From DAOPZC01 sp035353175 (GTDB lineage Bacteria; Verrucomicrobiota; Kiritimatiellia; RFP12; UBA1067), in contig DAOPZC010000091.1 in assembly GCA_035353175.1 (NCBI GenBank), forward strand, positions 1 to 13,143: a DNA stretch of 13,143 nt, read 5' to 3'. Each line of letters opens with the position of its first letter. The stretch's first letter is position 1. Below are positions 7,634 to 13,143 of the stretch, in pieces. The position numbers were made by a program, and so were the translations under genes. Under the pieces are notes generated by a model, which did not search any database, was not told where the DNA came from, and was given only the letters and a program-made list of their open reading frames with translations.

Positions 7634-8833
7634 CTAGTTTTTCCGCTTCGATTCGATCGCTTCGATCAGCATCGGCAGGATTTCGAAAAGGTCACCGACG
7701 ATGCCGAGGTCCGCGATTCCAAAGATCGACGCGTTCGGGTCGTTGTTGATCGCGATGATGGTGTCGGAGCCGCGCATGCCTTCCAAGTGCTGGATCGCGC
7801 CGGAAATGCCGAACGCCAGATAGATCTTGGGGCACACGGTCTTGCCGGTCTGTCCCACCTGATGCGAGGCCGAAATCCACCCCGCGTCCACGCAGGCGCG
7901 CGACACGCCCACGACGCCGCCGAGCAGGTCCGCCAGCTTCTTGAGCAGATCCAGGTTCTCGGACTTCTTCAGCCCGCGTCCACCGGCGACGATAATCTCC
8001 GCGTCCGCGATGTTCACGTTCGACGCGTTGCGCTCGGCCTTGATGATCTTCGAGCTGGCCGCCACCAGCTTGAGCGCCTCCATCAGCGTCTCGCCCTTGC
8101 GCTTCGGATCGGGCGTCGTCATCTTGAACACCTTGGGCCGCACCGTCGCCATCTGAGGCCGGTGGTTGGGCGTCATGATCGTCGCCATGATGTTGCCGCC
8201 GAACGCCGGGCGCGTCTGGTGCAACAGGTGGCTCTCCTTGTCGATCGACAGCGCCGTGCAATCCGCCGTGAGTCCCGTGCGCGAGCGCACCGCGACCTTG
8301 GCGAAAAACGCCCGCCCCACCGCCGTCGCGCCCGCGAGGATGACTTCGGGCTTGTACTTGGCGATCAGCTGGTTCAGCGCGTCCGTGTAAACGTTCGCCT
8401 CGTAGTCGGTCAGCTCGGGCTGATCCACGACGTAGACCTTATCCGCTCCGGCGGCGATCAGGTGCGACGCCGAGTCCGTCACGTTATGGCCCAGCACCAC
8501 GGCCGCCAACTCGCAGCCGCGGTCTTTCGCGAGGCGGCGGCCGGTAGACAGCAGTTCGTAGGCCACTTCTTGCACCTTGCCGTGGTGCTGCTCCGCAAAG
8601 ACCCAGATGCCTTTGAAATCGTCGAGGCTCGCCTTCTTGGCCTCTTCTTTGACGTTCGACGAAATCGCCTTGAACGGGCAGGCCTTGACGCAGGCGTTGC
8701 ACGCGCGGCACTCGTCCGGCTTGAGCACCGCAAGCTTGCCTTCCATGTACAGCGCGTCAAAAGGGCACGCGGAGATACATTTCTTGCAGCCGCGGCACTT
8801 CGTGCTATCAATGATGATCGGTGTGTCTGCCAT
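7634..8833 (-). CDS. etfA: Electron transfer flavoprotein alpha subunit with N-terminal 2[4Fe-4S] ferredoxin domain
   Basis: A 399-residue EtfA/FixB-type protein that holds FAD and passes electrons to a quinone oxidoreductase or dehydrogenase partner. Residues 1-55 form a bacterial ferredoxin module with two CxxCxxCxxxC[P] motifs (C13, C16, C19, C23 and C42, C45, C48, C52). The EtfA domain follows (about 73-399), with SRACVDAGWI (311-320), HQVGQTG (324-330) and the family signature IYLAFGISGAIQHLEG (337-352) leading to AINNDP. The fused ferredoxin is known in anaerobe EtfA such as the caffeyl-CoA reductase CarE. Here it may provide a route to or from soluble ferredoxin. The gene starts 3 bases after the etfB stop, with its Shine-Dalgarno (AAGGGGG) inside the etfB end, so the subunits are co-translated in fixed ratio. 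Confidence 0.96.
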   Translation of the reverse strand: MADTPIIIDSTKCRGCKKCISACPFDALYMEGKLAVLKPDECRACNACVKACPFKAISSNVKEEAKKASLDDFKGIWVFAEQHHGKVQEVAYELLSTGRRLAKDRGCELAAVVLGHNVTDSASHLIAAGADKVYVVDQPELTDYEANVYTDALNQLIAKYKPEVILAGATAVGRAFFAKVAVRSRTGLTADCTALSIDKESHLLHQTRPAFGGNIMATIMTPNHRPQMATVRPKVFKMTTPDPKRKGETLMEALKLVAASSKIIKAERNASNVNIADAEIIVAGGRGLKKSENLDLLKKLADLLGGVVGVSRACVDAGWISASHQVGQTGKTVCPKIYLAFGISGAIQHLEGMRGSDTIIAINNDPNASIFGIADLGIVGDLFEILPMLIEAIESKRKN

Positions 8834-8836
8834 GGC

Positions 8837-9628
8837 TTACGCAACCCCCTTATCCTGCAGAAGCTTAAGAATCGCCTCGACCGCCGCCTCGGGCTCGTCG
8901 CGGCCGTCCATCCTCAACCCGCCCGTCTTGGTGGGCGGCGCGAAAATCTTCACGACCTTGGTCGGCGAGCCGTTGAGGCCGCACATCTCCGGCAGGGCGC
9001 CCACGTCCTTTGCGCCCCAGCGCGGGATCGCCGTCTTCTTGGCCGCCATCCACCCGCTCAGGCTCGAAAACCGCGGTGCCGCGGCATCTTTCACGACGGT
9101 CATCACGGCGGGCATTTTGCCTTCGATCACATCGACGCCCTCGTCCATCTGCGTCTCGACCGTGAACGTGTCGCCGCTGACCTTGATGGATTTGACATAG
9201 GTCACCAGCGGGAAATCCAAAAACTCGGACACGCCGGGGCCGACCTGCGCGGTGTCGCCGTCGATCGCCTGCTTGCCGAAAAGGACCAGGTCCGGCTTGG
9301 CGTTCACCTTCTTGATGGCCTGGGAGATCGCGTACGAGGTGGCCAGCGTGTCGGCGCCGGCGAACGCGCGGTCCGTCAGCAGCACGGCGTCGTCGGCGCC
9401 GCGGGCCATGGCCTCGCGCAACACCACTTCGGCCTGCGGCGGCCCCATCGAGACGACCGTCACGCGCGCGCCGTGCGCGTCCTTGAGCTTGAGCGCCTCT
9501 TCCAGCGCGTATTCGTCGAAGGGGTTCATGATGCTTTCAACCCCCTCGCGCATCAGTGTGTTGGTTTCCGGATTGATACGGACGTTCGTCGTATCCGGCA
9601 CCTGTTTGACACAAACGACAATGTGCAT
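8837..9628 (-). CDS. etfB: Electron transfer flavoprotein beta subunit, bifurcating-type motif
   Basis: A 263-residue EtfB/FixA protein, the partner of EtfA. It opens with MHIVVCVKQVPDTTNV and carries NPFDEYALEEAL (35-46) and SMGPPQAEVVLREAMARGAD (60-79). The segment GKQAIDGDTAQVGP (118-131) is of the form I associate with clostridial and other electron-bifurcating ETFs, where EtfB holds a second FAD, rather than the KQAIDDDxNQTGQM form of mitochondrial-type ETFs. So NADH-dependent bifurcation is possible, but this is a motif argument only. The ATG at 9628 has a strong GGGGGAG 5 bases upstream. It is the first gene of the electron-transfer cluster, 125 bases after obgE. No acyl-CoA dehydrogenase or other electron donor gene is adjacent in the window. 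Confidence 0.95.
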   Translation of the reverse strand: MHIVVCVKQVPDTTNVRINPETNTLMREGVESIMNPFDEYALEEALKLKDAHGARVTVVSMGPPQAEVVLREAMARGADDAVLLTDRAFAGADTLATSYAISQAIKKVNAKPDLVLFGKQAIDGDTAQVGPGVSEFLDFPLVTYVKSIKVSGDTFTVETQMDEGVDVIEGKMPAVMTVVKDAAAPRFSSLSGWMAAKKTAIPRWGAKDVGALPEMCGLNGSPTKVVKIFAPPTKTGGLRMDGRDEPEAAVEAILKLLQDKGVA

Positions 9629-9712
9629 GGCTCTCCCCCGTTTATACCCGCACGCGGGCCTTCTACAAAATCCAACATGCCCATTAGAACAAAAAATGTT
9701 TCTGCCGTCTTG

Positions 9713-9740
9713 TCCACCATTTGGTTAATTTTTCGGTGGA
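9713..9740. promoter_or_regulatory. Inverted repeat in the obgE-etfB gap
   Basis: TCCACC (9713-9718) and GGTGGA (9735-9740) form a 6-bp inverted repeat around an AT-rich 16-base spacer, in the 125-base gap upstream of etfB. A T6 run follows some 24 bases later on the minus strand. It could be a weak obgE terminator or an operator for the etf cluster. I could not identify a convincing -35/-10 pair for etfB. Confidence 0.3.
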
Positions 9741-9753
9741 ACGGGACAAAAGG

Positions 9754-10905
9754 CTATTTGCCTTTTTTGGGCAGTTTCCGGGACATATCCAAAAACGGCG
9801 CGCGCTTCAGCGCTTCTTCCGTGATGATGTCGCCGTCAGACGGGAAGGCTTCAGCCTCCGCCGCCGTGCGCGGTGCGGGCGACTGCCAGACACCCTTCGG
9901 CTCGGGGCGCAGAATGTCCCACAGGCGCTGTTTGAACTGAGCGACGCCGGGATGGTCGGAATCGATGGCCGAGACCGGAAGCGGCGTGACGCCGGTCTTT
10001 TTGATGAACTTCGGCAGATTCTTGACCGCCGCATCCTCGTCCATCTTGTTCGCGAGCACCAGCGACGGCCGCTCGAGCAATTCGGCATCGTGCTGTTCGA
10101 TCTCGTTCCGGAGCGTAAGGTAATCCTTCCACGGCTCACGGTTGTCCGTGCCCGCCATGTCGATCACATAGACCAGCACGCGCGAGCGCGCCAGATGCTT
10201 GAGGAAATCGATGCCCAGTCCGACCCCCGCGGAAGCGCCTTCGATGATCCCCGGCACATCCGCGACGCGCAGCTGCGAGAAATCGGGATAACGGATCGTC
10301 CCCACAATCGGGTTGAGCGTGGTGAACGGATAGCTGGCGATCTTGGGATGCGCGTCGCTGACGCAAGAGAGCAACGAGGACTTGCCGGCATTCGGAAAAC
10401 CGAGCAGCCCCGCATCCGCGATGGTCTTGAGTTCCAGCCGCAGGCGGAACTCCTCGCCGTCGTCACCGGGCGTGTGTTCGGTCGGGACCTGATGCGTCGA
10501 GGTCCTGAAATGGACATTGCCGAGGCCGCCTTTGCCGCCATTCGCGATGACCACTTCCTGGTCGTGCTCAACGATGTCGGCCAACTGCGCGCCCGTTTCC
10601 GTGTCGAACACCGAGGTGCCGCAGGGCACCCGCACAATCAGGTCTTGACCCTTGCGCCCATACATCTTCTGGCCGCGGCCAGCCACGCCGTCCTCAGCGA
10701 AAAGCTGCGGCGCGAAATAGAGGGCGATCAAGGAGTCGACGTCGTGGCTCCCCTTAAAAATGACATGGCCCCCACGACCGCCATCGCCGCCGTCAGGGCC
10801 ACCTTCGGGAACACACGCCTCGCGCCGGAAGCTACAGCTTCCATCGCCGCCTTTGCCGGCGCGGACATGGACCACGACATGATCAACAAACGTTCTTGTC
10901 TTCAC
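9754..10905 (-). CDS. obgE: Obg-family GTPase (50S ribosome assembly)
   Basis: A 383-residue essential GTPase acting in large-subunit assembly and stress responses. The glycine-rich Obg fold occupies about residues 5-160 (VRAGKGGDGSCSFRRE, GGPDGGDGGRGG, NGGKGGLGN). The G domain has G1 GFPNAGKSS (169-177), G3 DVPG (216-219), G4 NKMD (286-289) and G5 SAI (312-314). After the G domain there is only a short charged tail ending in KLPKKGK, with no OCT domain. The start is GTG at 10905; no ATG lies in a plausible position upstream and the Shine-Dalgarno is poor, so translation may depend on rpmA, which ends 25 bases upstream. It forms the conserved rplU-rpmA-obgE operon. Confidence 0.97.
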   Translation of the reverse strand: MKTRTFVDHVVVHVRAGKGGDGSCSFRREACVPEGGPDGGDGGRGGHVIFKGSHDVDSLIALYFAPQLFAEDGVAGRGQKMYGRKGQDLIVRVPCGTSVFDTETGAQLADIVEHDQEVVIANGGKGGLGNVHFRTSTHQVPTEHTPGDDGEEFRLRLELKTIADAGLLGFPNAGKSSLLSCVSDAHPKIASYPFTTLNPIVGTIRYPDFSQLRVADVPGIIEGASAGVGLGIDFLKHLARSRVLVYVIDMAGTDNREPWKDYLTLRNEIEQHDAELLERPSLVLANKMDEDAAVKNLPKFIKKTGVTPLPVSAIDSDHPGVAQFKQRLWDILRPEPKGVWQSPAPRTAAEAEAFPSDGDIITEEALKRAPFLDMSRKLPKKGK

Positions 10906-10930
10906 TAGATCGCCGAACGGAAGGATCCGC

Positions 10931-11179
10931 TCACTTCGCCGCGGCTACGGGAAGGATGCTGACCACAGTGCCGTCTTTCTGGAATTTAACGGCGCCGTCC
11001 ACCAACGCGAACAACGTGAAATCGCGGCCGCACCCGACGTTCGTGCCGGCGTGAACCTTGGTTCCCCGCTGACGCATGATAATTGATCCCGCCGTCACAA
11101 CCTGTCCGTCATAGCGTTTGACGCCCAGACGTTTGGCGTTACTGTCGCGGCCGTTTCTTGCTGCTGCTGCACCTGCCAT
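10931..11179 (-). CDS. rpmA: 50S ribosomal protein bL27
   Basis: An 82-residue bL27, recognised by RNGRDSNAKRLGVKRYDGQ, SIIMRQRGTKVHAG and NVGCGRDFTLFA. The start is secure: GGAGGAG lies 8 bases before the ATG and 12-18 bases after the rplU stop. The N-terminus is MAGAAAARNGRDS, whereas the common form is MAHKKAGGSTRNGRDS. It is thus three residues shorter and lacks the HKK basic residues of the tail that reaches the peptidyl transferase centre. The C-terminus ends in an Ala-rich VAAAK. Confidence 0.97.
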   Translation of the reverse strand: MAGAAAARNGRDSNAKRLGVKRYDGQVVTAGSIIMRQRGTKVHAGTNVGCGRDFTLFALVDGAVKFQKDGTVVSILPVAAAK

Positions 11180-11196
11180 AAATCACACTCCTCCGC

Positions 11197-11511
11197 TTAG
11201 GCGATCGCCTTTACCGTTGCGACCGTCAACTCCTGACGGTGTCCGACCTTACGCGAATAGCCCTTCCGGCGTTTTTTCTTGAAATTGATGACCTTCTTGC
11301 CGCGCTTATGTCCGACGACCGTCAGGATCACCTTCGCGCCCTGAACATACGGCATGCCAATTTTCAGCTCTTTGCCGTCCGAGACCGCCAAGACCGTGTC
11401 GAGTTCCACGTCCTGCCCGGCTTCGGCATCCACAAGCTCGATTTCAACTGTGTCACCCGTGGCCACACGATACTGCTTGCCACCGGTTTCTAGAACCGCA
11501 TACGCATCCAT
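11197..11511 (-). CDS. rplU: 50S ribosomal protein bL21
   Basis: A 104-residue bL21 that binds 23S rRNA. Family features are MDAYAVLETGGKQYRV at the start, VSDGKELKIGMPYVQGAKV, and the basic GHKRGKKVINFKKKRRKGYSRKVGHRQ stretch with the invariant GHRQ. I place the start at ATG 11511, because AAGGA lies 7 bases upstream and the family begins at this point. The frame can be read 11 codons further to a TTG, but those residues (ANSSSMKDHN) are not family-like. It is the first gene of the rplU-rpmA-obgE operon. Confidence 0.97.
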   Translation of the reverse strand: MDAYAVLETGGKQYRVATGDTVEIELVDAEAGQDVELDTVLAVSDGKELKIGMPYVQGAKVILTVVGHKRGKKVINFKKKRRKGYSRKVGHRQELTVATVKAIA

Positions 11512-11581
11512 GTTATGATCCTTCATCGATGAGGAATTCGCCAACTCCGGAACCTTCCGCCGGAACGAATAGGGTGTTTAA

Positions 11582-11609
11582 TTTATCCGATTGCATTGCC
11601 CCGTGTCAA
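11582..11609 (-). promoter_or_regulatory. Probable sigma-70 promoter of the rplU operon
   Basis: On the minus strand, TTGACA (11609-11604, a perfect -35) is followed after 16 bases by GATAAA (11587-11582, 4 of 6 matches to -10). Transcription would begin near 11575, giving a leader of about 65 bases before the rplU start. The leader contains GC-rich self-complementary sequence (TTCCGGCGGAA). Confidence 0.6.
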
Positions 11610-11668
11610 GTGGCCAATCGAGATTTTTGGCATTTACAGAAATCAGGTCGATTGACAAAGTAAATGCG

Positions 11669-11678
11669 CCCCGCGGGG
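11669..11678. repeat. CCCCGCGGGG palindrome
   Basis: A 10-base perfect palindrome about 60 bases upstream of the rplU -35 box. Purine-rich degenerate sequence (repeats of GAGG/CTGAGG type) follows to about 11740. It could be an operator, but nothing else supports that. Confidence 0.25.
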
Positions 11679-11745
11679 GGAGGAGGCCGACTGAGGCCGG
11701 AGGTCTGAGGATGGAGGGGGGAATAAGGATGAAGGCAGATGAAAA

Positions 11746-11773
11746 AACGCCGAACGTCGAACGCCCAACACTC
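11746..11773. repeat. Degenerate heptamer tandem repeat, four units
   Basis: AACGCCG, AACGTCG, AACGCCC and AACACTC in strict 7-base register, in the gene-free stretch between rplU and the transposase. It has the same period as the tract at 684-718 but a different sequence. It does not lie in any gene I accept. Confidence 0.55.
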
Positions 11774-11819
11774 AAGTTGAGCCGGGGAACGGGGAGGGGA
11801 GAAGTTCGTTCGTGCGCTC

Positions 11820-11878
11820 GTTGGAGGGAACCATGATGAAGCGCCGCGAAGTCGGGCGTACTTGCGCGTCGCTCCAAC
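11820..11878. repeat. 59-bp element bounded by 7-bp inverted repeats
   Basis: GTTGGAG (11820-11826) and CTCCAAC (11872-11878) are exact inverted repeats enclosing 45 bases, which contain a smaller imperfect hairpin (AAGT...ACTT). It could fold into a structured RNA or be a small mobile-repeat remnant. No target-site duplication is evident. Confidence 0.3.
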
Positions 11879-11918
11879 TGGGAACGGGGCCAAGTTGAAA
11901 GGGGACGGGCAGTGAGAA

Positions 11919-11956
11919 GGTTTCATCGCGCCTGGCGGCGCTGGTTTCAAAGTTTC
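11919..11956. repeat. 38-bp hairpin repeat, copy 1
   Basis: First of two exact 38-base copies. It starts GGTTTCATC, contains the perfect hairpin GCGCC-TGGC-GGCGC at 11928-11941, and ends TGGTTTCAAAGTTTC. A palindromic core with GTTTC-type flanks, next to a RAYT gene, is the layout of a REP-like element. It is in a gene-free stretch. Confidence 0.65.
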
Positions 11957-11990
11957 CTCTACCTTGACGCCGGGCAGCTGCCGCACGGAG

Positions 11991-12028
11991 GGTTTCATCG
12001 CGCCTGGCGGCGCTGGTTTCAAAGTTTC
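11991..12028. repeat. 38-bp hairpin repeat, copy 2
   Basis: Second exact copy, in the same orientation, 72 bases from the first with 34 bases between. The hairpin lies at 12000-12013. A short GGGCAG stretch precedes both copies, which suggests a tandem duplication of a unit larger than 38 bases. Confidence 0.65.
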
Positions 12029-12048
12029 AGGGTTCTGGAGTTTCGGAA

Positions 12049-12078
12049 AATGGAACAGAATGGAACAAAATGGAACAC
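12049..12078. repeat. 10-bp tandem repeat (TGGAACAnAA), three units
   Basis: Three consecutive 10-base units AATGGAACAG, AATGGAACAA, AATGGAACAC, differing only at the last base, just after copy 2 of the 38-bp repeat. No gene contains it. It may be an expandable microsatellite. Confidence 0.6.
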
Positions 12079-12093
12079 TTTTCGGGAGAGTTT

Positions 12094-12240
12094 CACAATC
12101 AAAAAGAGGCTTGTTTGTGGGATGGAAATCAACCCTTAAATGTTTTATAACATATTTAACATAAATACTTTATATAATATTTATAAGGACGCAAAATGTG
12201 GTCCGTCTGTGGCTATTAAACCACTTTTTACTCAGGCAAT
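12094..12240. other. AT-rich island with a promoter-like tract
   Basis: A sharp drop in GC inside GC-rich DNA, richest in A/T at 12136-12190. On the plus strand TATAAT (12173-12178) is followed by AAGGA (12184-12188) and, 7 bases on, an eight-codon reading frame (MWSVCGY, 12196-12219). A 5-bp GTGGT/ACCAC stem and T5 run follow (12225-12229). No good -35 is present. It could be a tiny transcript or simply foreign AT-rich DNA. I claim only the composition. Confidence 0.4.
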
Positions 12241-12322
12241 GTGTTCCACGACTGCCGTACGGGGCTTTTTGGTTGAAATGCTATCGGCATGGACAGGCTG
12301 GGCTCGTATGACGGCATGGTCC

Positions 12323-12355
12323 GGCGGAATCCGCCTCCGTCGAGGAGTGCGACGG
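12323..12355. repeat. Two adjacent perfect hairpins downstream of the transposase
   Basis: GGCGGA-A-TCCGCC (12323-12335) and CCGTCG-AGGAGTG-CGACGG (12337-12355) lie one base apart, about 130 bases past the transposase stop. Paired palindromes beside a RAYT gene resemble REP/BIME structures. A GGGTACCC palindrome follows at 12364-12371 or nearby. Confidence 0.45.
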
Positions 12356-12421
12356 CCGCTTGGGTACCCCCTACGAAACGCCCGGAGACCTGTTCTCATC
12401 CTTCGGCAGTCCGCCGCCCGC

Positions 12422-12449
12422 AGAACGAGAGAACGAGAGCAGGAGCGGG
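12422..12449. repeat. Purine-rich short tandem repeats
   Basis: AGAACGAG twice (12422-12437), then AGCAGG and AGCGGG. On the transposase-coding strand this is a pyrimidine tract. It lies 35 bases past the transposase stop and may be a slippage-prone tract carried with the transposase unit. Confidence 0.5.
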
Positions 12450-12483
12450 AATTGGAAAGACGACATAGGGACGACACTGCGCG

Positions 12484-13143
12484 TCATGTCTTGAGCGGAA
12501 AGCTCACTGCGTCCACCCGCAGCGCGCGGGCTGTCCGCAGCCCGTCCCACTCGCCGAACCGCATCTTCCGAGCGCCATCTTTGCGTTTCGGGCCGAAAAG
12601 CCCCCTGTTCTCGTTGAAAACCCGCTCCACGAACGCCTTGCCGCCGATCGCCATGCCGTCCGTGAAATACCTCACGCGGCACCGCAGAAGCTCCGGCAGG
12701 GGCAGTTTCCCGTTACTTTCGAGCACCTTGTCGACCTCCGCCGTCGCGATGCCTTTGCGCACCACATGCCCGCCGTAGGCCGCCCGGCGCTCTTCGCCTT
12801 CGGCGTAGAGCAACACGCGGTAGCGCGCGCTGACATGCCGCCACGTGCCGGACTGCCCGAAATGCCGCGAATCGTGCACCGCCGCGAGCCCCTCGCGCGC
12901 GGCCTTCCCGCCGCCGCACGCCTCGCCGTACCCGCTCCAGCGGTAATCCTTCGGGTCCGCGACGATTTGCGCGCGCACGGGGTTCAGGTCGATGTACGCC
13001 GCCACCGCCGCCTTCGCGCTCTCGCCGTTCTCGACCAGCACGCTCTTGAAGCGCTCCTCCCACAGCGTGCCCGAACGCTTGTGCCGCGCGTTGTACGACA
13101 TGCTGTAGCGCTGCTTCAGCGTCTTCACGAACGCGCTCACGTC
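12484..13143 (-). CDS. REP-associated tyrosine transposase (IS200-like, RAYT), 5' end outside window
   Basis: 219 residues are visible; the frame is open at the right edge, so the N-terminal region with the HUH metal-binding motif is not seen. The visible part starts within the catalytic domain: KTLKQRYSMSYNARHKRSGTLWEERFKS, in which the Tyr of KQRY is the likely nucleophile. Then come AAYIDLNPVRAQIVADPKDYRWSGYGEA (about 48-75), the family hallmark. A long C-terminal extension follows, with LLRCRVRYFTDGMAIGGKAFVERVF (about 152-176) and FGPKRKDGARKMRF. That extension is what I expect of RAYTs in PVC-type genomes. RAYTs are single-strand transposases, usually single copy, linked to short palindromic repeats. 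Repeats and hairpins of that kind lie 3' of it. No frameshift or stop breaks the visible part. Confidence 0.9.
   Translation of the reverse strand, partial: DVSAFVKTLKQRYSMSYNARHKRSGTLWEERFKSVLVENGESAKAAVAAYIDLNPVRAQIVADPKDYRWSGYGEACGGGKAAREGLAAVHDSRHFGQSGTWRHVSARYRVLLYAEGEERRAAYGGHVVRKGIATAEVDKVLESNGKLPLPELLRCRVRYFTDGMAIGGKAFVERVFNENRGLFGPKRKDGARKMRFGEWDGLRTARALRVDAVSFPLKT

Noticed and set aside
10..8000. Several long plus-strand open reading frames (for example 10-1185, 1850-3880, 6180-7637, 7616-9940)
   Set aside because: They lie antisense to well-recognised genes, are Arg/His-rich, and show no domain motifs. They are a by-product of high GC.
9641..9646. TATAAA as -10 box of etfB
   Set aside because: It lies about 12 bases before the ATG, so the transcript would start within the Shine-Dalgarno, and the -35 match is poor.
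11512..11544. Longer rplU start at a TTG
   Set aside because: Adds 11 non-family residues, and the ATG at 11511 has a good Shine-Dalgarno.
11651..11656. Plus-strand TTGACA as a promoter
   Set aside because: No -10-like sequence at proper spacing and no plus-strand gene downstream.
11606..12022. Minus-strand frame of 138 residues with a repeated Pro-rich segment
   Set aside because: Its repeat is just the translated 38-bp DNA repeat; composition is unlike neighbouring genes and it runs across other repeats and the rplU promoter.
11919..12028. Minimal CRISPR array (38-bp repeats, 34-base spacer)
   Set aside because: Only two repeats, no cas genes, and a nearby transposase plus shared flanking sequence better fit a duplicated REP-like element.
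12140..12778. Plus-strand 212-residue frame
   Set aside because: Overlaps the transposase coding sequence on the other strand and the AT-rich island; no recognisable motif.

Overview
The window reads as a piece of a GC-rich (roughly 60-65 %) bacterial chromosome. I infer a PVC-type bacterium, most likely Kiritimatiellota/Verrucomicrobiota-like. The inference rests on a Tat-exported Gfo/Idh/MocA protein, a secreted discoidin-domain protein, an IS200-like (RAYT) transposase with a long C-terminal extension, and intergenic DNA rich in short degenerate repeats. No rRNA or 16S marker is present, so the taxonomy is inference. All genes I accept lie on the minus strand, so transcription runs from high to low coordinates. 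I see no tRNA, rRNA or supported CRISPR array.

Right edge (12484-13143) holds the C-terminal two thirds of a REP-associated tyrosine transposase; its 5' part lies outside the window. Between it and the next gene is about 970 bases (11512-12483) without a credible gene. That stretch holds tandem hairpins, purine-rich short tandem repeats, an AT-rich island, a perfect 38-bp hairpin-containing repeat present twice 72 bp apart, heptamer repeats, and the promoter of the next operon.

Positions 9754-11511 carry the conserved housekeeping block rplU-rpmA-obgE (bL21, bL27, Obg GTPase). The bL27 has an unusual N-terminus that lacks the usual lysines.

Positions 1-9628 carry a co-directional cluster: etfB, etfA (with two N-terminal [4Fe-4S] sites), ETF-quinone oxidoreductase, a Tat-signal Gfo/Idh/MocA oxidoreductase, a 906-aa seven-heme cytochrome c fused to a five-helix cytochrome b-like membrane domain, an ApbE flavin transferase, and a secreted discoidin-domain protein cut by the left edge. 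Gaps are 3 to about 105 bases, several holding hairpins. The inferred logic is that EtfAB passes (possibly bifurcates) electrons to ETF-QO, which reduces the quinone pool. The cytochrome b-heptaheme c fusion then exchanges electrons between quinol and the periplasm or cell exterior. ApbE may flavinylate a partner encoded elsewhere. The parts are known families; this arrangement, and especially the fused cytochrome, is the best candidate in the window for an undescribed respiratory module.
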